Notes: generated from the letters alone by a model not told the origin. DNA of 64,000 bases from Anaerolineae bacterium (GCA_023382715.1 JAHDWP010000001.1:1-64000), one strand, 5' to 3'. Positions 24,848 to 36,015 are shown, numbered from the stretch's first letter. Numbers and translations: made by a program.

Positions 24848-25609
24848 CTAGCCGTCGGTGGCCCCGGCGCGCTGTACGGGGCGAGCAGGGAGGCGCTGAC
24901 GCTGCTCGACCCACTGCCGGCGCCAGACCAGCGCGCTGAAGCCCAGCAGGCCGAAGGACAGCCAGAATTCGATAGATTCGCCGTAAGCGGTGATGGTGAA
25001 GCCCGACTTGCGCCAGATGAGCAGGCGGAGCAGGCGGTAGACGAACACCACGAAGAAAGATGTCGCCAGAAAGAGCGGCGGCACCAGCAGGGCATCCGCC
25101 CCGCTCCAATACTGCTCAATGTGCACTGCCTGGTTGGCGAGAAAAGCCACCGAGCCGAATAGCCCAATGACCATCATCGCTGCTTTGAACAGGCTGAGTG
25201 TCTCGCCGATGTTGTGCAGGGTGAACTCTTCCTGCTTATTGATGTCCAGCAGTTCGGCTGGCGTCTCGAAGCCCACCACGCGCTGCCCCCAAGAAATCTC
25301 TTCTCCAGCGGCGAAGATCATCATCGCGGCGAAGAGCAGGTACAACGCAGCCGCCCAGCGGTTGCCGGCGCGGCGCTGCGACTGGGCAATCGCCAGCCCG
25401 ACCACTCCACCGAGCGCGAAGCAGGCGAATGTCGCCCACTCGAAGACCTGGTCTTCGTCCAGCAAGAACTTGTACACGGCCTTGTCGAAGCGCAGTGGAA
25501 TCAGAAGCAGGCTGACGACAAGCGGGGCAAGGAATATCACGGTGGCCATGCGCACCGGCACATGCCATTCACGGGCGGATTTGGCGATCAGGCGGTTGAG
25601 CGGTTGCAT
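24848..25609 (-). CDS. Six-span membrane protein with EEISWGQ motif
   Basis: A 253-residue membrane protein with six or so hydrophobic segments. Between the third and fourth lies the conserved-looking AGEEISWGQRVVGFETP followed by KQEEFTLHNIGE. The acidic, Trp, Gln and His residues at a membrane boundary look like an active or metal site. The function of this family is unknown to me. GGGGGAAA precedes the ATG. It converges on the secreted protein gene at 23912 and is transcribed alone. A membrane-embedded hydrolase or lipid enzyme is one idea, without direct support. Confidence 0.65.
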   Translation of the reverse strand: MQPLNRLIAKSAREWHVPVRMATVIFLAPLVVSLLLIPLRFDKAVYKFLLDEDQVFEWATFACFALGGVVGLAIAQSQRRAGNRWAAALYLLFAAMMIFAAGEEISWGQRVVGFETPAELLDINKQEEFTLHNIGETLSLFKAAMMVIGLFGSVAFLANQAVHIEQYWSGADALLVPPLFLATSFFVVFVYRLLRLLIWRKSGFTITAYGESIEFWLSFGLLGFSALVWRRQWVEQRQRLPARPVQRAGATDG

Positions 25610-25907
25610 GAGTTTCCCCCATCACTGCGAACAAAGCGATCATCGCTGGCAAGTGAGGCGAGCTGTCGGCGGCAGGCTGATCCCCCGTGATCCGGTCGCG
25701 GCGGCGGCTGGCTTTTTGCGCGCTAACCTGAACTGATGCCGATTTGGGGAGCGTCCCCGAACCAGTGCCTGCTGCTCGTGTGCCCCGACACGCGAGCGCC
25801 CCATGTGCTTCGCCCCATTTTATCCGTAATTGATGCAAATGTAAATATTAATATCTATAAAAAAGCCGATTGACCAGTGTGTAAGACATGGCACGCACCC
25901 GGCGATC
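25610..25907. other. Intergenic spacer with AT-rich patch
   Basis: About 298 bp without a supported gene. Positions 25826-25870 are strikingly AT-rich for this genome (ATGTAAATATTAATATC) and could hold promoters for the minus-strand tatD-type gene's neighbour or be a decayed element. Confidence 0.4.
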
Positions 25908-26708
25908 TCACGCCCCGCCCAAATGCGCGAAAAGTCGCTCGGCATTCGCGGTCGTCTGGGCGGCGAAATCGTCGTAGGGGATGGCGCGCAGGGCGGCCAG
26001 CCGCTCGGCGACGAAGCGCACGTAGGCGGGGCGATTGGGGCGGCGGCCCCGGTAAGGATGCGGGGTGAGGAAGGGGCCGTCCGTCTCGACGAGCAGGCGG
26101 TCGGCGGGGACGCGCGCGGCGATGTGGCGCAGGTCGTCCGCGTTCTTGAAGGTCACCGGGCCGGTGAAGCCCACGTAGAAGCCGAGCGCCAGCCCACGCT
26201 CTGCGGCGCTCTGCGGCGCGGAGAAGGAATGAAGCACGCCGGGGCGCTCGCGCAGCGCGGCGGGCAGCGCCGCGGCCCACGCGCCGAGGACGGCCAGCAC
26301 GTCGTCGCTGGCGTCGCGGTTGTGGATGATCACGGGCAGTCCCAGCGCGGCGGCCAGGTCTAGCTGCGCCTCGAAGGCGGCCCACTGCACGTCCTTCGGG
26401 GAATCGTCCCAGTAGTAGTCCAGGCCGATCTCGCCGACGGCGACCACTTTCGGGTGCGCGGCCAGGTCGCGCAGCGCGGCGAGATGGGCGGGGGAGAAGC
26501 CGGCGGTGCTGTTGGGGTGCACGCCGACCGCCGCGTAGACGCCAGGGTACGTCTCGGCCAGCGCGATGGCGGCGCGCGAACGGTCGAGGTCGGTGCCGGG
26601 GTTGATGATGCGCGTCACACCGCTCGCCGCTGCCTCGGCCACGATCTCGTCGCGCAGGCCGTCGTAGGCGTTGAAGTCCAGGTGGCAGTGGGTGTCAATG
26701 AGGGGCAT
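25908..26708 (-). CDS. tatD: TatD-family metal-dependent hydrolase
   Basis: A 266-residue TIM-barrel hydrolase. The family motifs are present in order: DTHCHLDF (residues 5-12, metal-binding histidines), GEIGLDYYWD, IIHNRDASDD, the HSFSAP segment and VETDGPFLTPHP. TatD enzymes are Mg-dependent DNases or exonucleases linked to DNA repair and turnover. Length is normal. The ribosome binding site before the ATG at 26708 is weak. A repeat-bearing 159-bp gap separates it from gmd upstream. Confidence 0.93.
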   Translation of the reverse strand: MPLIDTHCHLDFNAYDGLRDEIVAEAAASGVTRIINPGTDLDRSRAAIALAETYPGVYAAVGVHPNSTAGFSPAHLAALRDLAAHPKVVAVGEIGLDYYWDDSPKDVQWAAFEAQLDLAAALGLPVIIHNRDASDDVLAVLGAWAAALPAALRERPGVLHSFSAPQSAAERGLALGFYVGFTGPVTFKNADDLRHIAARVPADRLLVETDGPFLTPHPYRGRRPNRPAYVRFVAERLAALRAIPYDDFAAQTTANAERLFAHLGGA

Positions 26709-26717
26709 GGGGGTGTC

Positions 26718-26858
26718 AGTGATCGGTGATCAGTTGTCGGTTATTGGTTGTTGGTTGTTGGTTCTGGGTGGTGCGAGAGTTACGCCGCACCGCAGGCAGG
26801 CCTGGCTGCGGGGGCCGCTCGCCGACCTGCCGCCCCGCTGATCGCTGACCGCCGATCA
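26718..26858. repeat. Imperfect inverted repeat flanking GGTTGTT tandem
   Basis: GTGATCGGTGATCAG near 26719-26733 and CTGATCGCTGACCGCCGATCAC near 26838-26858 face each other across the tatD-gmd gap, with a short TTGG/TTGTTGG tandem tract at about 26740-26763. It may be a small MITE-like element. Confidence 0.4.
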
Positions 26859-26867
26859 CCCCTCACG

Positions 26868-28837
<1,970 letters not shown>

Positions 28838-28935
28838 GGGAGCGCTCCAGGTTCTGGAGAGAGCGCGCTGGCCCTATGCCGCGCGCCGCCTGAGTGCGGC
28901 GATTATAGCACGGGACGGGGGTGGGGCAAGCGCTG

Positions 28936-29178
28936 CTAGGTGCACCAGAGCGGAAATGAGCATCCGGTCTGGCCTGGTTCAGCCCCCCATCCCCGACCCT
29001 TCCCCCACGAGAGGGGAAGGGAGCAGAGTGCAGACCTTAAGCTCCTCCCTCCGTGTGGGGGAGGGGTTTGGGGTGGGGGGGGGGCTGCTGCAAAACCTCA
29101 CCCCCTCAATCCTCCTCTCCCGCCGAGCTTGAGAGGGGGACAGGCTGAACGCAGCGAAGTCAGAAGATGAGGTCAAGG
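28936..29178. repeat. CTAG-bounded GC-rich repeat copy 3, then CTCACCCC element
   Basis: CTAG at 28936-28939 starts an inverted copy of the repeat seen at 11484 and 15884 (segment CCCCCATCCCCGACCC, the CCCTTCCCCCACGAG hairpin and a CCTCCCTCCGTG hairpin, to about 29085). A second element, CCTCACCCCCTC..GATGAGGTC, follows at about 29097-29178. The whole 28838-29224 gap holds no supported gene. Confidence 0.65.
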
Positions 29179-29224
29179 CTCTGTGCGCCGAGGCGTGATG
29201 CGATTGCCCTGAGCTGGTCCGCGC

Positions 29225-31384
29225 TCAGCGGCGATGAGCGACCAGCACGGCGCGCACACCCTGCCCGCTCGCGTCTGGCAGCAGGAGCAGCTCGTAGGCA
29301 GTGCGCGGCGCAAGCGTGACCGTCAGCGCCCCGACTTCGCGCGCGCTGACGCGCTCCACGATGTGCAGCTCGTGCGTCCCGGCGGGGACGAGCGCCGGGT
29401 CTACGATCAGGCGGAAGTCAATGCTGTCCAGCAGGATGTCCGGGACAGGCCCGATTTCCTCCTTCTCGCCGGCGGGCAGACTGGTCTCCGGGAGCGGCGC
29501 TGTGGGCGTCGGCGCGCCCGGCGATGCCGGCGGCGCAGGCGATGGCGTGGGCGTCGGCGCGGGCGAGGGGGCGCGCAGCACGCGCAGCGCAGGTGCGCCC
29601 GGCGCGGCGTGGAACACGCGCAGCAGGGCATAGCCGTCCGGGACCTGGAGCGCGCGCTCGGTCGCTGCCTCGAAACGCACGGTCTGGCTGTCGCGGTAGA
29701 CATAGAGGGTGAGGTACGTCCCCTCTGGCGCAGGCGGCAGGCTTATCGCATCGCTGAACAGCACCGTGCCGTTCGCCGACTGGCGGATTTCCAGGTGATC
29801 TGGCGATGCGCCGAGATCGTAGTAGGCGGTGGCGCTGTAGGGACTGACGGACTCAAAGATCGGCACACCATCGGCAAGCAGATCAACGGGCGCCTCGTCG
29901 GTCAGCGCGTTGACCAGGCGAATGGCGAAGACGCGCGCGCCCGGCCCCCAGCCGCTGGCGCTGGGCGGGGCGCTCTCCAGCGGCACCACGCCCTCGGCGG
30001 CCAGCATCGTATCGCCGACGCCCGTCTCGGTCTCCAGCACGACCGGCGGCGCGTCGGGCATATTGGTGATAATCACGGCGTAGGCTGTGCCCGCCTGCCA
30101 ATTACGCTCTGGCAGCCGGTCAATTTCGCGCGGGGAGTCGGCGCTGCCCGTCTCGATGACGAAGGCGCTGATCCCGGCGGGATACACCAGGGGGTGGCTC
30201 GCCGCGCCGAACGGCACCGAGCGCAGACCGGGGACTTCGCCGCTGTAGGTGCTCACCCGGACGCTGATGACATCGGGGGCCGCGTTGACGAAGAGCAGCC
30301 GCGTCGCGTTGACCGGCGTAGGACTCAGGTCTTCGGTGACGGCGGTGACGCGCAGACGGTCTTGTGTGCCGAGCAGCACCAGGCTCACCGTCTCGTCGGC
30401 GCGCAGGGCGATCTGCTTGACGAGAATGGGCGCGGCGTCCGGCTCCTCGGCGGGCAGCAGGCGAAGCTGGTAGGTGGCGGCGCGCTGAGTCGTCCATACG
30501 CTGGCCGTGCGATAGGCCACATTTTCCGCAAGAGAGACGGCATCGAGGTACACGTCTACCGGCGGCAGGTCCGGCGAGGCGTGCATCACGCGGACCTGCG
30601 CCTCGTCCTCTACACGGCTGCGCAGCTCGACGCGGGCGACGCCGCCCGGCTCTGCGCTGGCCTCTGGGGCGGGGAACAGCACGATGGTGTAGGCGTAGCG
30701 GGCCAGGCCATAGAACTCGAACTCGGCCAGGGCTGCGTCCCCGGCCAGCAGCGCCAGGTCGTGCCCTTTCTCAGCCAGGGTCAGAGCTTCGCTGACCTCG
30801 CCGAAGGCCAGGGCGCTGAGGAGCGTGCGCTGACCATCCTGCACGGTGAGCGTCCCGGCATCGGGCAGGGCGTTGATGACGCGCAGGCGCGCCGTCGCTT
30901 TGGGCAGCGGTGAGGTGTCTTCGCTAGCGACAATCAACTGGTGATCGCCGGCGCGCCCAGCCAGGACGAGTACCTGCGTGCTTCTGGCGGGCAGACTGAC
31001 TGGCGCTTCGAGCAGGGCGGGCGCGGACTTGTCGTCTGTCGGCGCGATGCGCAACACTCTGTCTCCGGCGGGCACCTTCTGCGGCGATTGCTGGTAATCG
31101 CCAGGGCGCAGGGCCGCGACGACGAGCAGATCGTCCAGGTATACGGAGACGCGCGATAGCTCTGGGCTGGCATTGACGATGCGCAGCCATGCTGTCTCGT
31201 CTGGCGCGAGAGCCAGCCCGGCCACGGTCTGAGCGAAGGGGGTCGGGGTGGGCTGGGCTGTCTCAGTGGGGGCCGGAGGAGGCGGCGTTGGCGATGGGGC
31301 CGGGGTGTCCTTGTCTCCCCCACACGCCGCGAGGCTGAGCGCCAGCGCGGTCAGGGCGAGCGGCAGAGAGAGGAAGCGTCGCAT
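29225..31384 (-). CDS. DUF4397-repeat lipoprotein
   Basis: A ~719-residue surface lipoprotein. The signal peptide has the lipobox LAAC, followed by a Pro/Thr-rich tether. Then come about six DUF4397-like beta modules, each opening with a motif such as LRIVNASPE, LRVINALPD, VRVMHASPD, LLFVNAAPD, IRLVNALTD or LRVFHAAPG. A second Pro-rich region lies near 610-640. DUF4397 modules are extracellular and of unknown ligand. The ATG at 31384 is chosen because GGAGG lies 6 nt upstream; an in-frame TTG at 31390 overlaps it. A larger relative with SH3b domains is at 44002-46671. Confidence 0.8.
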   Translation of the reverse strand: MRRFLSLPLALTALALSLAACGGDKDTPAPSPTPPPPAPTETAQPTPTPFAQTVAGLALAPDETAWLRIVNASPELSRVSVYLDDLLVVAALRPGDYQQSPQKVPAGDRVLRIAPTDDKSAPALLEAPVSLPARSTQVLVLAGRAGDHQLIVASEDTSPLPKATARLRVINALPDAGTLTVQDGQRTLLSALAFGEVSEALTLAEKGHDLALLAGDAALAEFEFYGLARYAYTIVLFPAPEASAEPGGVARVELRSRVEDEAQVRVMHASPDLPPVDVYLDAVSLAENVAYRTASVWTTQRAATYQLRLLPAEEPDAAPILVKQIALRADETVSLVLLGTQDRLRVTAVTEDLSPTPVNATRLLFVNAAPDVISVRVSTYSGEVPGLRSVPFGAASHPLVYPAGISAFVIETGSADSPREIDRLPERNWQAGTAYAVIITNMPDAPPVVLETETGVGDTMLAAEGVVPLESAPPSASGWGPGARVFAIRLVNALTDEAPVDLLADGVPIFESVSPYSATAYYDLGASPDHLEIRQSANGTVLFSDAISLPPAPEGTYLTLYVYRDSQTVRFEAATERALQVPDGYALLRVFHAAPGAPALRVLRAPSPAPTPTPSPAPPASPGAPTPTAPLPETSLPAGEKEEIGPVPDILLDSIDFRLIVDPALVPAGTHELHIVERVSAREVGALTVTLAPRTAYELLLLPDASGQGVRAVLVAHRR

Positions 31385-31470
31385 GGTCAACCTCCGGTCT
31401 GAGCAATGGGTGAATCACGCCCCATTGTACAGGGGATGCGCTCGGAGGGACAGCGGACGCGAAGTACAGC

Positions 31471-31504
31471 AGACTTCCGAAGTTCTCGAAAACTTCGGAA
31501 GTTT
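31471..31504. repeat. AGACTTCCGAAGTCT-type palindrome, copy 2
   Basis: Arms 31471-31484 and 31491-31504 (AGACTTCCGAAGTT / AACTTCGGAAGTTT) around a 6-nt spacer, between the lipoprotein gene and hsp20. Could end hsp20 transcription. Confidence 0.75.
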
Positions 31505-31640
31505 GTTGGGGGCGCCCTATAACCTCAACCCCCGGCCTCGCCGCGCCCGGCTTGCCCCTGCTCTGCGTTGGAGAGGAGGCGGGCAAGGGGATAGGGGCGC
31601 ATGGCCACGCCCCGACTACGCCCCTCACCGGGGGCGGCTA

Positions 31641-32081
31641 TCAGCCGCTCTTGACGGCGATCTGGCGTGGCTTGACCGCTCCCGCTTTGGGCAGAGTGAG
31701 CGTCAGCACGCCGTCCTTGAAGCTGGCTTCCACGTTGTCGTGATCAATGGGCACGTTGATGTTCAGCGTGCGCTCGAACTTGCCGGTTGGGCGTTCCAAC
31801 AGGACGTATTTGCGCTGGCTGTCCTCTTCGCGCTGGATCTCGCCGCGAATGGCCAGCGTGTCGCCTTCCAGGGTGATTTCGATTTCCTCTGGCTTGATGC
31901 CCGGCACATCGGCGCGGATGATGATGGCCTCGCCCGTGATGTAGGCGTCCATCGGCAGCAGCCACGCGCCCGTGCCGCGCGTTTCGCTGCCCCGCGCGAA
32001 CGTTTCATCCAGCATCCGGTCAACGGCCTGGCGCATGGTGATCATGTCGCGCAAGGGGTCCCAACGAGTTACACGTGCCAT
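31641..32081 (-). CDS. Hsp20/alpha-crystallin small heat-shock protein
   Basis: A 146-residue sHSP that holds unfolding proteins in a refoldable state. The short N-terminal region (VTRWDPLRDMITMRQAVDRM) is typical of bacterial class A sHSPs. The alpha-crystallin domain is at about 43-135, with AIIIRADVPGIKPEEIEITL and ending in GVLTLTLPKAG, followed by a short tail with an IAV motif (the IxI/V oligomer tip). The ATG at 32081 has AAGG upstream and is preferred over one at 32096. A short ACTGT/ACAGT inverted repeat at 32119-32131 lies in its leader and could be an operator. Confidence 0.92.
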   Translation of the reverse strand: MARVTRWDPLRDMITMRQAVDRMLDETFARGSETRGTGAWLLPMDAYITGEAIIIRADVPGIKPEEIEITLEGDTLAIRGEIQREEDSQRKYVLLERPTGKFERTLNINVPIDHDNVEASFKDGVLTLTLPKAGAVKPRQIAVKSG

Positions 32082-32235
32082 CTGCCTTGTCTCCATACAC
32101 TAGTTTCCGATCACTTCGACTGTACAACAGTTGCGCTAGAAAACCGTTAAAGGAGTGTAGAGGTTGCATCAGCGGTCGGCATCTGCCCGGCCTGCCAGTG
32201 CACCCCCAGGCGGCAGTTTGCGAAGTCGCGCGCCG

Positions 32236-32342
32236 GCCTTGGCCCCCCATCCCCGACCCTTCCCCCACGAGGGGGGAAGGGAGCAAAACGCGCCCGCTAA
32301 GCCTCTTCCCCGCAAGGAGGGAGGGGTTTGGAGTGGGGGAGG
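32236..32342. repeat. GC-rich double-hairpin repeat, copy 4
   Basis: CCCCCATCCCCGACCCTTCC, a hairpin with GAGGGGGGAAGGG, then CCTCTTCCCCGCAAGGAGGGAGGGG. Same order as at 28983-29085 but without the CTAG ends. The rest of 32082-32534 is AT-richer promoter sequence with no supported gene. Confidence 0.65.
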
Positions 32343-32456
32343 AACCCAAATGGTCTCTGAATAGATACTCCCACAGACGGCGGTCGGGATTCGTGGTCGG
32401 TTCTGGGGCGGAGACTCAATACCGTCACTAAGTGTCCCCTATAATTTAATAAGCAA

Positions 32457-32487
32457 TTGCCTCACAGGGCGGTTTCTGCGTTACAAT
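32457..32487 (+). promoter_or_regulatory. Candidate promoter of the HAD gene
   Basis: TTGCCT (32457-32462) and TACAAT (32482-32487) are 19 nt apart, about 48 nt before the start at 32535. A TATAATTTAAT stretch lies just upstream at 32440-32450. Confidence 0.45.
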
Positions 32488-32534
32488 AGAGTCACTTGCC
32501 TGCACTGGCCCCCGAAACAGCCCGGAGAGTCGTG

Positions 32535-33170
32535 ATGCGCTTCGATCATATCATCTGGGACCTGGACGGCACTCTATTCGACACCTATCCGCCCTTGATC
32601 ACATCTATCGAGCGAGCGCTGGGCGAGCTGGAAGTCGCGGTTCCGCGCGCAGACCTGGTCCGGCTGCTGAACGACACGTTGGCCACGTGCATGGACGAGA
32701 TCGCCACGCGCCATGCCCTGGACGCGCTCGTCTTGGAAGCGCGGGTGGCCTATTATCAGCGCCAGGTGACAGAGCGCGACCAGCCGCCTTTCGACGGGGT
32801 GATCTGCCTGTGCGAGCGCTTCCTCAAGGCCGGCGGGCAGAACCTCATCTTCACGCACCGCTCGCGCGAATCTGCTATGAGGCTGCTGGACTGGTACCGC
32901 GTCGAGGGGCTGTTCGCCGAGTGTCTGACGGTGGAAGATGGCTATGCCCGCAAGCCCGATCCGGCTGGCTTCAACGCGCTGATCGAACGCCATGCTCTGC
33001 CGCGCGGGCGCGTGCTGGCCGTTGGCGATCGGGCGCTGGACATCGTGGCGGGCCAGCGCGCCGGGATCCGCACGTGCTTGTTTCGCGGCGAGCCAGACCC
33101 CGCCTACCCGCCCGACTTCACGATCACCGCGTTCGACGAACTGCGCCCGATTCTGCACCTGCCTGTGTAG
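32535..33170 (+). CDS. HAD-superfamily phosphatase (phosphoglycolate-phosphatase-like)
   Basis: A 211-residue HAD hydrolase of subfamily IA plan. Motif I is DLDGTLFDT (residues 9-17) with both aspartates. A small helical cap follows, then motif II in LIFTHRS, a conserved lysine near YARKPDPAGF, and the last motif GDRALDIVAGQRAG with its acidic residues. Such enzymes act on small phosphate esters; the substrate is unknown. The ATG at 32535 has GGAG upstream; an in-frame TTG at 32496 and a GTG at 32532 are less likely. It stands alone, with repeats on both sides. Confidence 0.85.
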   Translation: MRFDHIIWDLDGTLFDTYPPLITSIERALGELEVAVPRADLVRLLNDTLATCMDEIATRHALDALVLEARVAYYQRQVTERDQPPFDGVICLCERFLKAGGQNLIFTHRSRESAMRLLDWYRVEGLFAECLTVEDGYARKPDPAGFNALIERHALPRGRVLAVGDRALDIVAGQRAGIRTCLFRGEPDPAYPPDFTITAFDELRPILHLPV

Positions 33171-33357
33171 GGCGTTGTCTTCGCGCGCGTCCAGCAGGGG
33201 CCTCTCCCTTCTATGGTCCTCGTACTCAGCGCGGCGGGCAGTTCGCGACGCCCGGTGAGTACCTGTTCACCTGGTTGCCCAACTGAGAGACCTGTCCCAC
33301 CGGCCCCGGCCCAGCCCTCACCAGGGCTGTCGCCTCACAATCTGCCGCACCCCCTTG

Positions 33358-33449
33358 ATCTCACCCCCGCCCGGCGCTGACGCGCCGCGCCGCCCCCTCT
33401 CCACGCGCGGAGAGGGGGTAAGCCGAACGCGGCGAGGCTGAGGGGTGAG
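33358..33449. repeat. CTCACCCC..GGGGTGAG long inverted element, copy 1
   Basis: Opens CTCACCCCCGCCC and closes GAGGGGTGAG, with an inner hairpin CCCCCTCTCC..GGAGAGGGGG at about 33391-33418. A close copy lies at 35866-35963. No gene is supported in 33171-33618. Confidence 0.7.
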
Positions 33450-33504
33450 ATCAATGCCCTGCGCCCGGCGAGTTGCGGTCAATCTCGGCCCACACTCCAC
33501 GTAC

Positions 33505-33534
33505 TTGGTCAGCCGTGCCAATCCGTCGTATAGT
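33505..33534 (+). promoter_or_regulatory. Candidate promoter of the 33619 gene
   Basis: TTGGTC (33505-33510) and TATAGT (33529-33534) with an 18-nt spacer, 85 nt before the start codon. Confidence 0.45.
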
Positions 33535-33618
33535 AGGGGGCGACCGGGTCCGCCCGCAGGGCTGGGGGGCGCGGCGGGCCATAACCGGCTGGATCAGGCC
33601 GGAAAGTGAGGGCCACCG

Positions 33619-34557
33619 ATGATTGACGAAACGCTGATCGCCGGGCTGAGTCACGCCAGCGCAGCGGCGCGCCTGGACGTGGTGCGCGTGCTGGGCATGG
33701 TGGAGGAGACGCGCGCGCTCGACGCCCTGCGCGCGCGCTACCCGACCGAGCCTGACGAGACGGTGCGCCGGGCGATGGCCTGGGCGGGCAGCCGCCTGTT
33801 CCAGGCGCAGCGGAACGGGCACACGACGGTTGATGCGGTCTGCCGATACTTCGGTGTGGATCGCGCGCTGGAGAACACGCCGGACGCTGTGGAGGCGGAA
33901 CTGCTGCGCAAGCTGCAGGATCAGTTTGACCGCGACCTGCTGAACATGCAGGAGCAGCAGAACGTGCGCCGGGCGGGCACGGCCCTGGCGGCGGGCCTGG
34001 GCGGCGCGATGCTCGGCGGGGCGTCGCTGGGCGCGATGGCGATGGCCGGGGCGATGCTGAGCGGCGCAGGATCGCCCTCGTCGGGGCTGGAGGGAAGACC
34101 GGGCGGCGGCAGCGCGCGCACGCCCGCGACCAAGCCCTCCGACGCTTCTATCGAGGTCTGGGTGCGGCGATTGCGCGAGAGCACCTCACCGGAGCAGCGC
34201 GCCCAGGCGGCGCTGGAGCTGGCGCAACTCAACAACCCGCGCGCCCTGCCGCACCAGGCTGCGGCGTTCCTCGGTGATACGTCGGCGCTTGTGCGCGAGG
34301 CGGCAGAGCGGTGCGGCAAGGTGCTGTACTGGAGCATCATCTATTGGGAAATGGAGCAGAGCGGCGCGCTGGTCCAGGAGATGGAGCGGCGCGCGCAACG
34401 GCTGGGCAAGTCGCTGCCGCGCGGCGCGGTGCCCGCGCCGCCGACCGCGCCCGCTGTCCAGGCAGGGCCGCCGGTTGACCCCGCGCCGCTGGATGTGGGG
34501 GAGATTCTGCGCAAAGCACAACAGGAGCGCGACGAGCGCCGACGCAAGCAGCAATGA
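33619..34557 (+). CDS. HEAT-like/helical protein of unknown function
   Basis: A 312-residue soluble helical protein. Two HEAT-like stretches are seen: about 1-60 (LSHASAAARLDVVRVLGMVE) and about 175-235 (SPEQRAQAALELAQLNNPRA with AAFLGDTSALVREAAERCGK). Between them a Gly/Ala/Met-rich segment (about 118-150, GGAMLGGASLGAMAMAG) is either a flexible linker or a membrane-like region, followed by a Gly/Pro-rich linker. The tail is charged (KAQQERDERRRKQQ). HEAT repeats usually bind partner proteins. No catalytic motif is seen and the family is not recognised. GAGGG precedes the ATG. Confidence 0.65.
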   Translation: MIDETLIAGLSHASAAARLDVVRVLGMVEETRALDALRARYPTEPDETVRRAMAWAGSRLFQAQRNGHTTVDAVCRYFGVDRALENTPDAVEAELLRKLQDQFDRDLLNMQEQQNVRRAGTALAAGLGGAMLGGASLGAMAMAGAMLSGAGSPSSGLEGRPGGGSARTPATKPSDASIEVWVRRLRESTSPEQRAQAALELAQLNNPRALPHQAAAFLGDTSALVREAAERCGKVLYWSIIYWEMEQSGALVQEMERRAQRLGKSLPRGAVPAPPTAPAVQAGPPVDPAPLDVGEILRKAQQERDERRRKQQ

Positions 34558-34598
34558 TGCCCGGCGCGATCTACTGGGGCGGGAGGTAAAACCTCACT

Positions 34599-34671
34599 GC
34601 AGAGGCGCAGAGCGCGCGGAGAAGAGCAAAGAGTTTCCATAGTTCTTCTCTGCGCCCTCTGCGTCTCTGCG
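34599..34671. repeat. GCAGAGGCGCAGAG palindrome, copy 2
   Basis: Arms TGCAGAGGCGCAGAG at the left and CCTCTGCGTCTCTGCGG at the right, with a centre that includes GGAGAAGAGC and TTCTTCTC. Matches 6477-6536 and 52948-53025. Confidence 0.8.
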
Positions 34672-34720
34672 GTTTAGGGAAACCCGCTCCCAAGTCCTGT
34701 GTGTCCCCCGGCAGACGCGG

Positions 34721-34749
34721 TTGACGCGGGCCGCCTGAGCGACTAGACT
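34721..34749 (+). promoter_or_regulatory. Promoter of mtnA
   Basis: TTGACG (34721-34726) and TAGACT (34744-34749) are spaced exactly 17 nt, 38 nt before the mtnA start. Confidence 0.65.
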
Positions 34750-34787
34750 TGGGCGCGTCTGGCGCTGTGGGCTGGGAAGGAGCACTG

Positions 34788-35834
34788 ATGCGAACAGTTG
34801 AATGGACGGATGCGGGGCGCGTGCGCATGATCGATCAGCGCCTGATCCCCTGGGAACTCGCTCACGTCGAATACGACGATTACCGCGCGGTCGCCGAGGC
34901 GATCACGGCGATGGTCGTGCGCGGTGCGCCGGCGATTGGCGTGGCGGCGGCGTTCGGCATGGCGCTGGCGACGCGGCAGTCGCCGGCGCTGGCGCTACCG
35001 GCGCTGCACGGCGATCTGGAAGCGGCGGCGCGCGTCCTCAAGGACGCTCGCCCGACGGCGGTCAACCTGGCCTGGGCGGTGGATCACATGCTGGAAGTGG
35101 CGCAGGATGCGCGCCTTGACAGCGCCGGGGCGGTCCGCGTGGCGCTGCTGGACGAGGCGCAGCGCATGGCCGATGAAGACGTGGCGACCAACAAGCGCCT
35201 GGCCATGCACGGAGCGGCGCTGCTCAAAGACGGCGACACGGTGCTGCATCACTGCAACACCGGGATGCTGGCCACGGTGGATTACGGGACGGCACTGGGC
35301 GTGATCCGCATGGCCCACGAGCAGGGCAAGCGCATTCACGTGCTGCTCGACGAGACACGCCCGCGCCTGCAGGGGGCGCGCCTGAGCGCCTGGGAATGCG
35401 AGCAGCTCGGCATTCCCTACGACATCCTGCCAGACACGGCGGCGGGCTATTTCATGCGGCGCGGCGAGGTGAGCGTCGTCCTGTTCGGTGCGGATCGCGT
35501 GGCGGCCAACGGCGATGTGGTCAACAAGATCGGCTCGTACCAGATCGCTGTGCTGGCCCGCGAGAACGGCATCCCGTGCTACTCCGTCTTCCCGATCTCG
35601 ACAGTAGACCTGAACACGCCCACCGGCGACGATGTGCCGATCGAGGAGCGCGACCTGGCCGAAGTGCGCGCGCCCTACGGCTGCGAGCTGGTGCCGGCGC
35701 ACTACCGGGCGCGCAACCCGGCCTTCGACGTGACGCCGCACCGCTACCTGTCCGGCCTGGTCACGGAGGTTGGCGTGCTGCGCCCGCCCTTCGCGCAGAG
35801 CCTGGCGGAGGCGGTCGCACAAGGGGGGCGGTAG
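34788..35834 (+). CDS. mtnA: S-methyl-5-thioribose-1-phosphate isomerase
   Basis: A 348-residue member of the eIF2B-like fold. It converts methylthioribose-1-phosphate to the ribulose form in methionine salvage from methylthioadenosine. The motifs are all there: VVRGAPAIGVAAAFGMAL near the start, HHCNTGMLATVDYGTALG with the catalytic cysteine, ETRPRLQGARLSAWE, and LFGADRVAANGDVVNKIGSY with the catalytic aspartate. The ATG at 34788 has AAGGAG upstream; an ATG at 34749 adds 13 residues without a site. No other mtn genes are next to it. SAM by-product recycling is also represented by ahcY at 46950. Confidence 0.95.
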   Translation: MRTVEWTDAGRVRMIDQRLIPWELAHVEYDDYRAVAEAITAMVVRGAPAIGVAAAFGMALATRQSPALALPALHGDLEAAARVLKDARPTAVNLAWAVDHMLEVAQDARLDSAGAVRVALLDEAQRMADEDVATNKRLAMHGAALLKDGDTVLHHCNTGMLATVDYGTALGVIRMAHEQGKRIHVLLDETRPRLQGARLSAWECEQLGIPYDILPDTAAGYFMRRGEVSVVLFGADRVAANGDVVNKIGSYQIAVLARENGIPCYSVFPISTVDLNTPTGDDVPIEERDLAEVRAPYGCELVPAHYRARNPAFDVTPHRYLSGLVTEVGVLRPPFAQSLAEAVAQGGR

Positions 35835-35836
35835 CG

Positions 35837-35963
35837 GGGGCGTATCGCAATACGCCCCTGGTATCTCACCCCCGCTCGGCGCTGACGCGCCTCGCCGCCC
35901 CCTCTCCGCAGCGGAGAGGGGGAAAGGCCGAGCGTAGCGAGGCCAGGGGATGAGGTCTGTGGT
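35837..35963. repeat. GGGGCGTAT palindrome plus CTCACCCC element
   Basis: GGGGCGTAT/ATACGCCCC (35837-35845, 35850-35858) is followed by a CTCACCCC..GGGGATGAG element with a CCCCTCTCCG hairpin (35866-35963), close to the copy at 33358. Confidence 0.7.
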
Positions 35964-36015
35964 CGGCGTCAAGCCATTCGCCAACGACCTCTGCGTGCCT
36001 TCGTTAGCGGGCTGA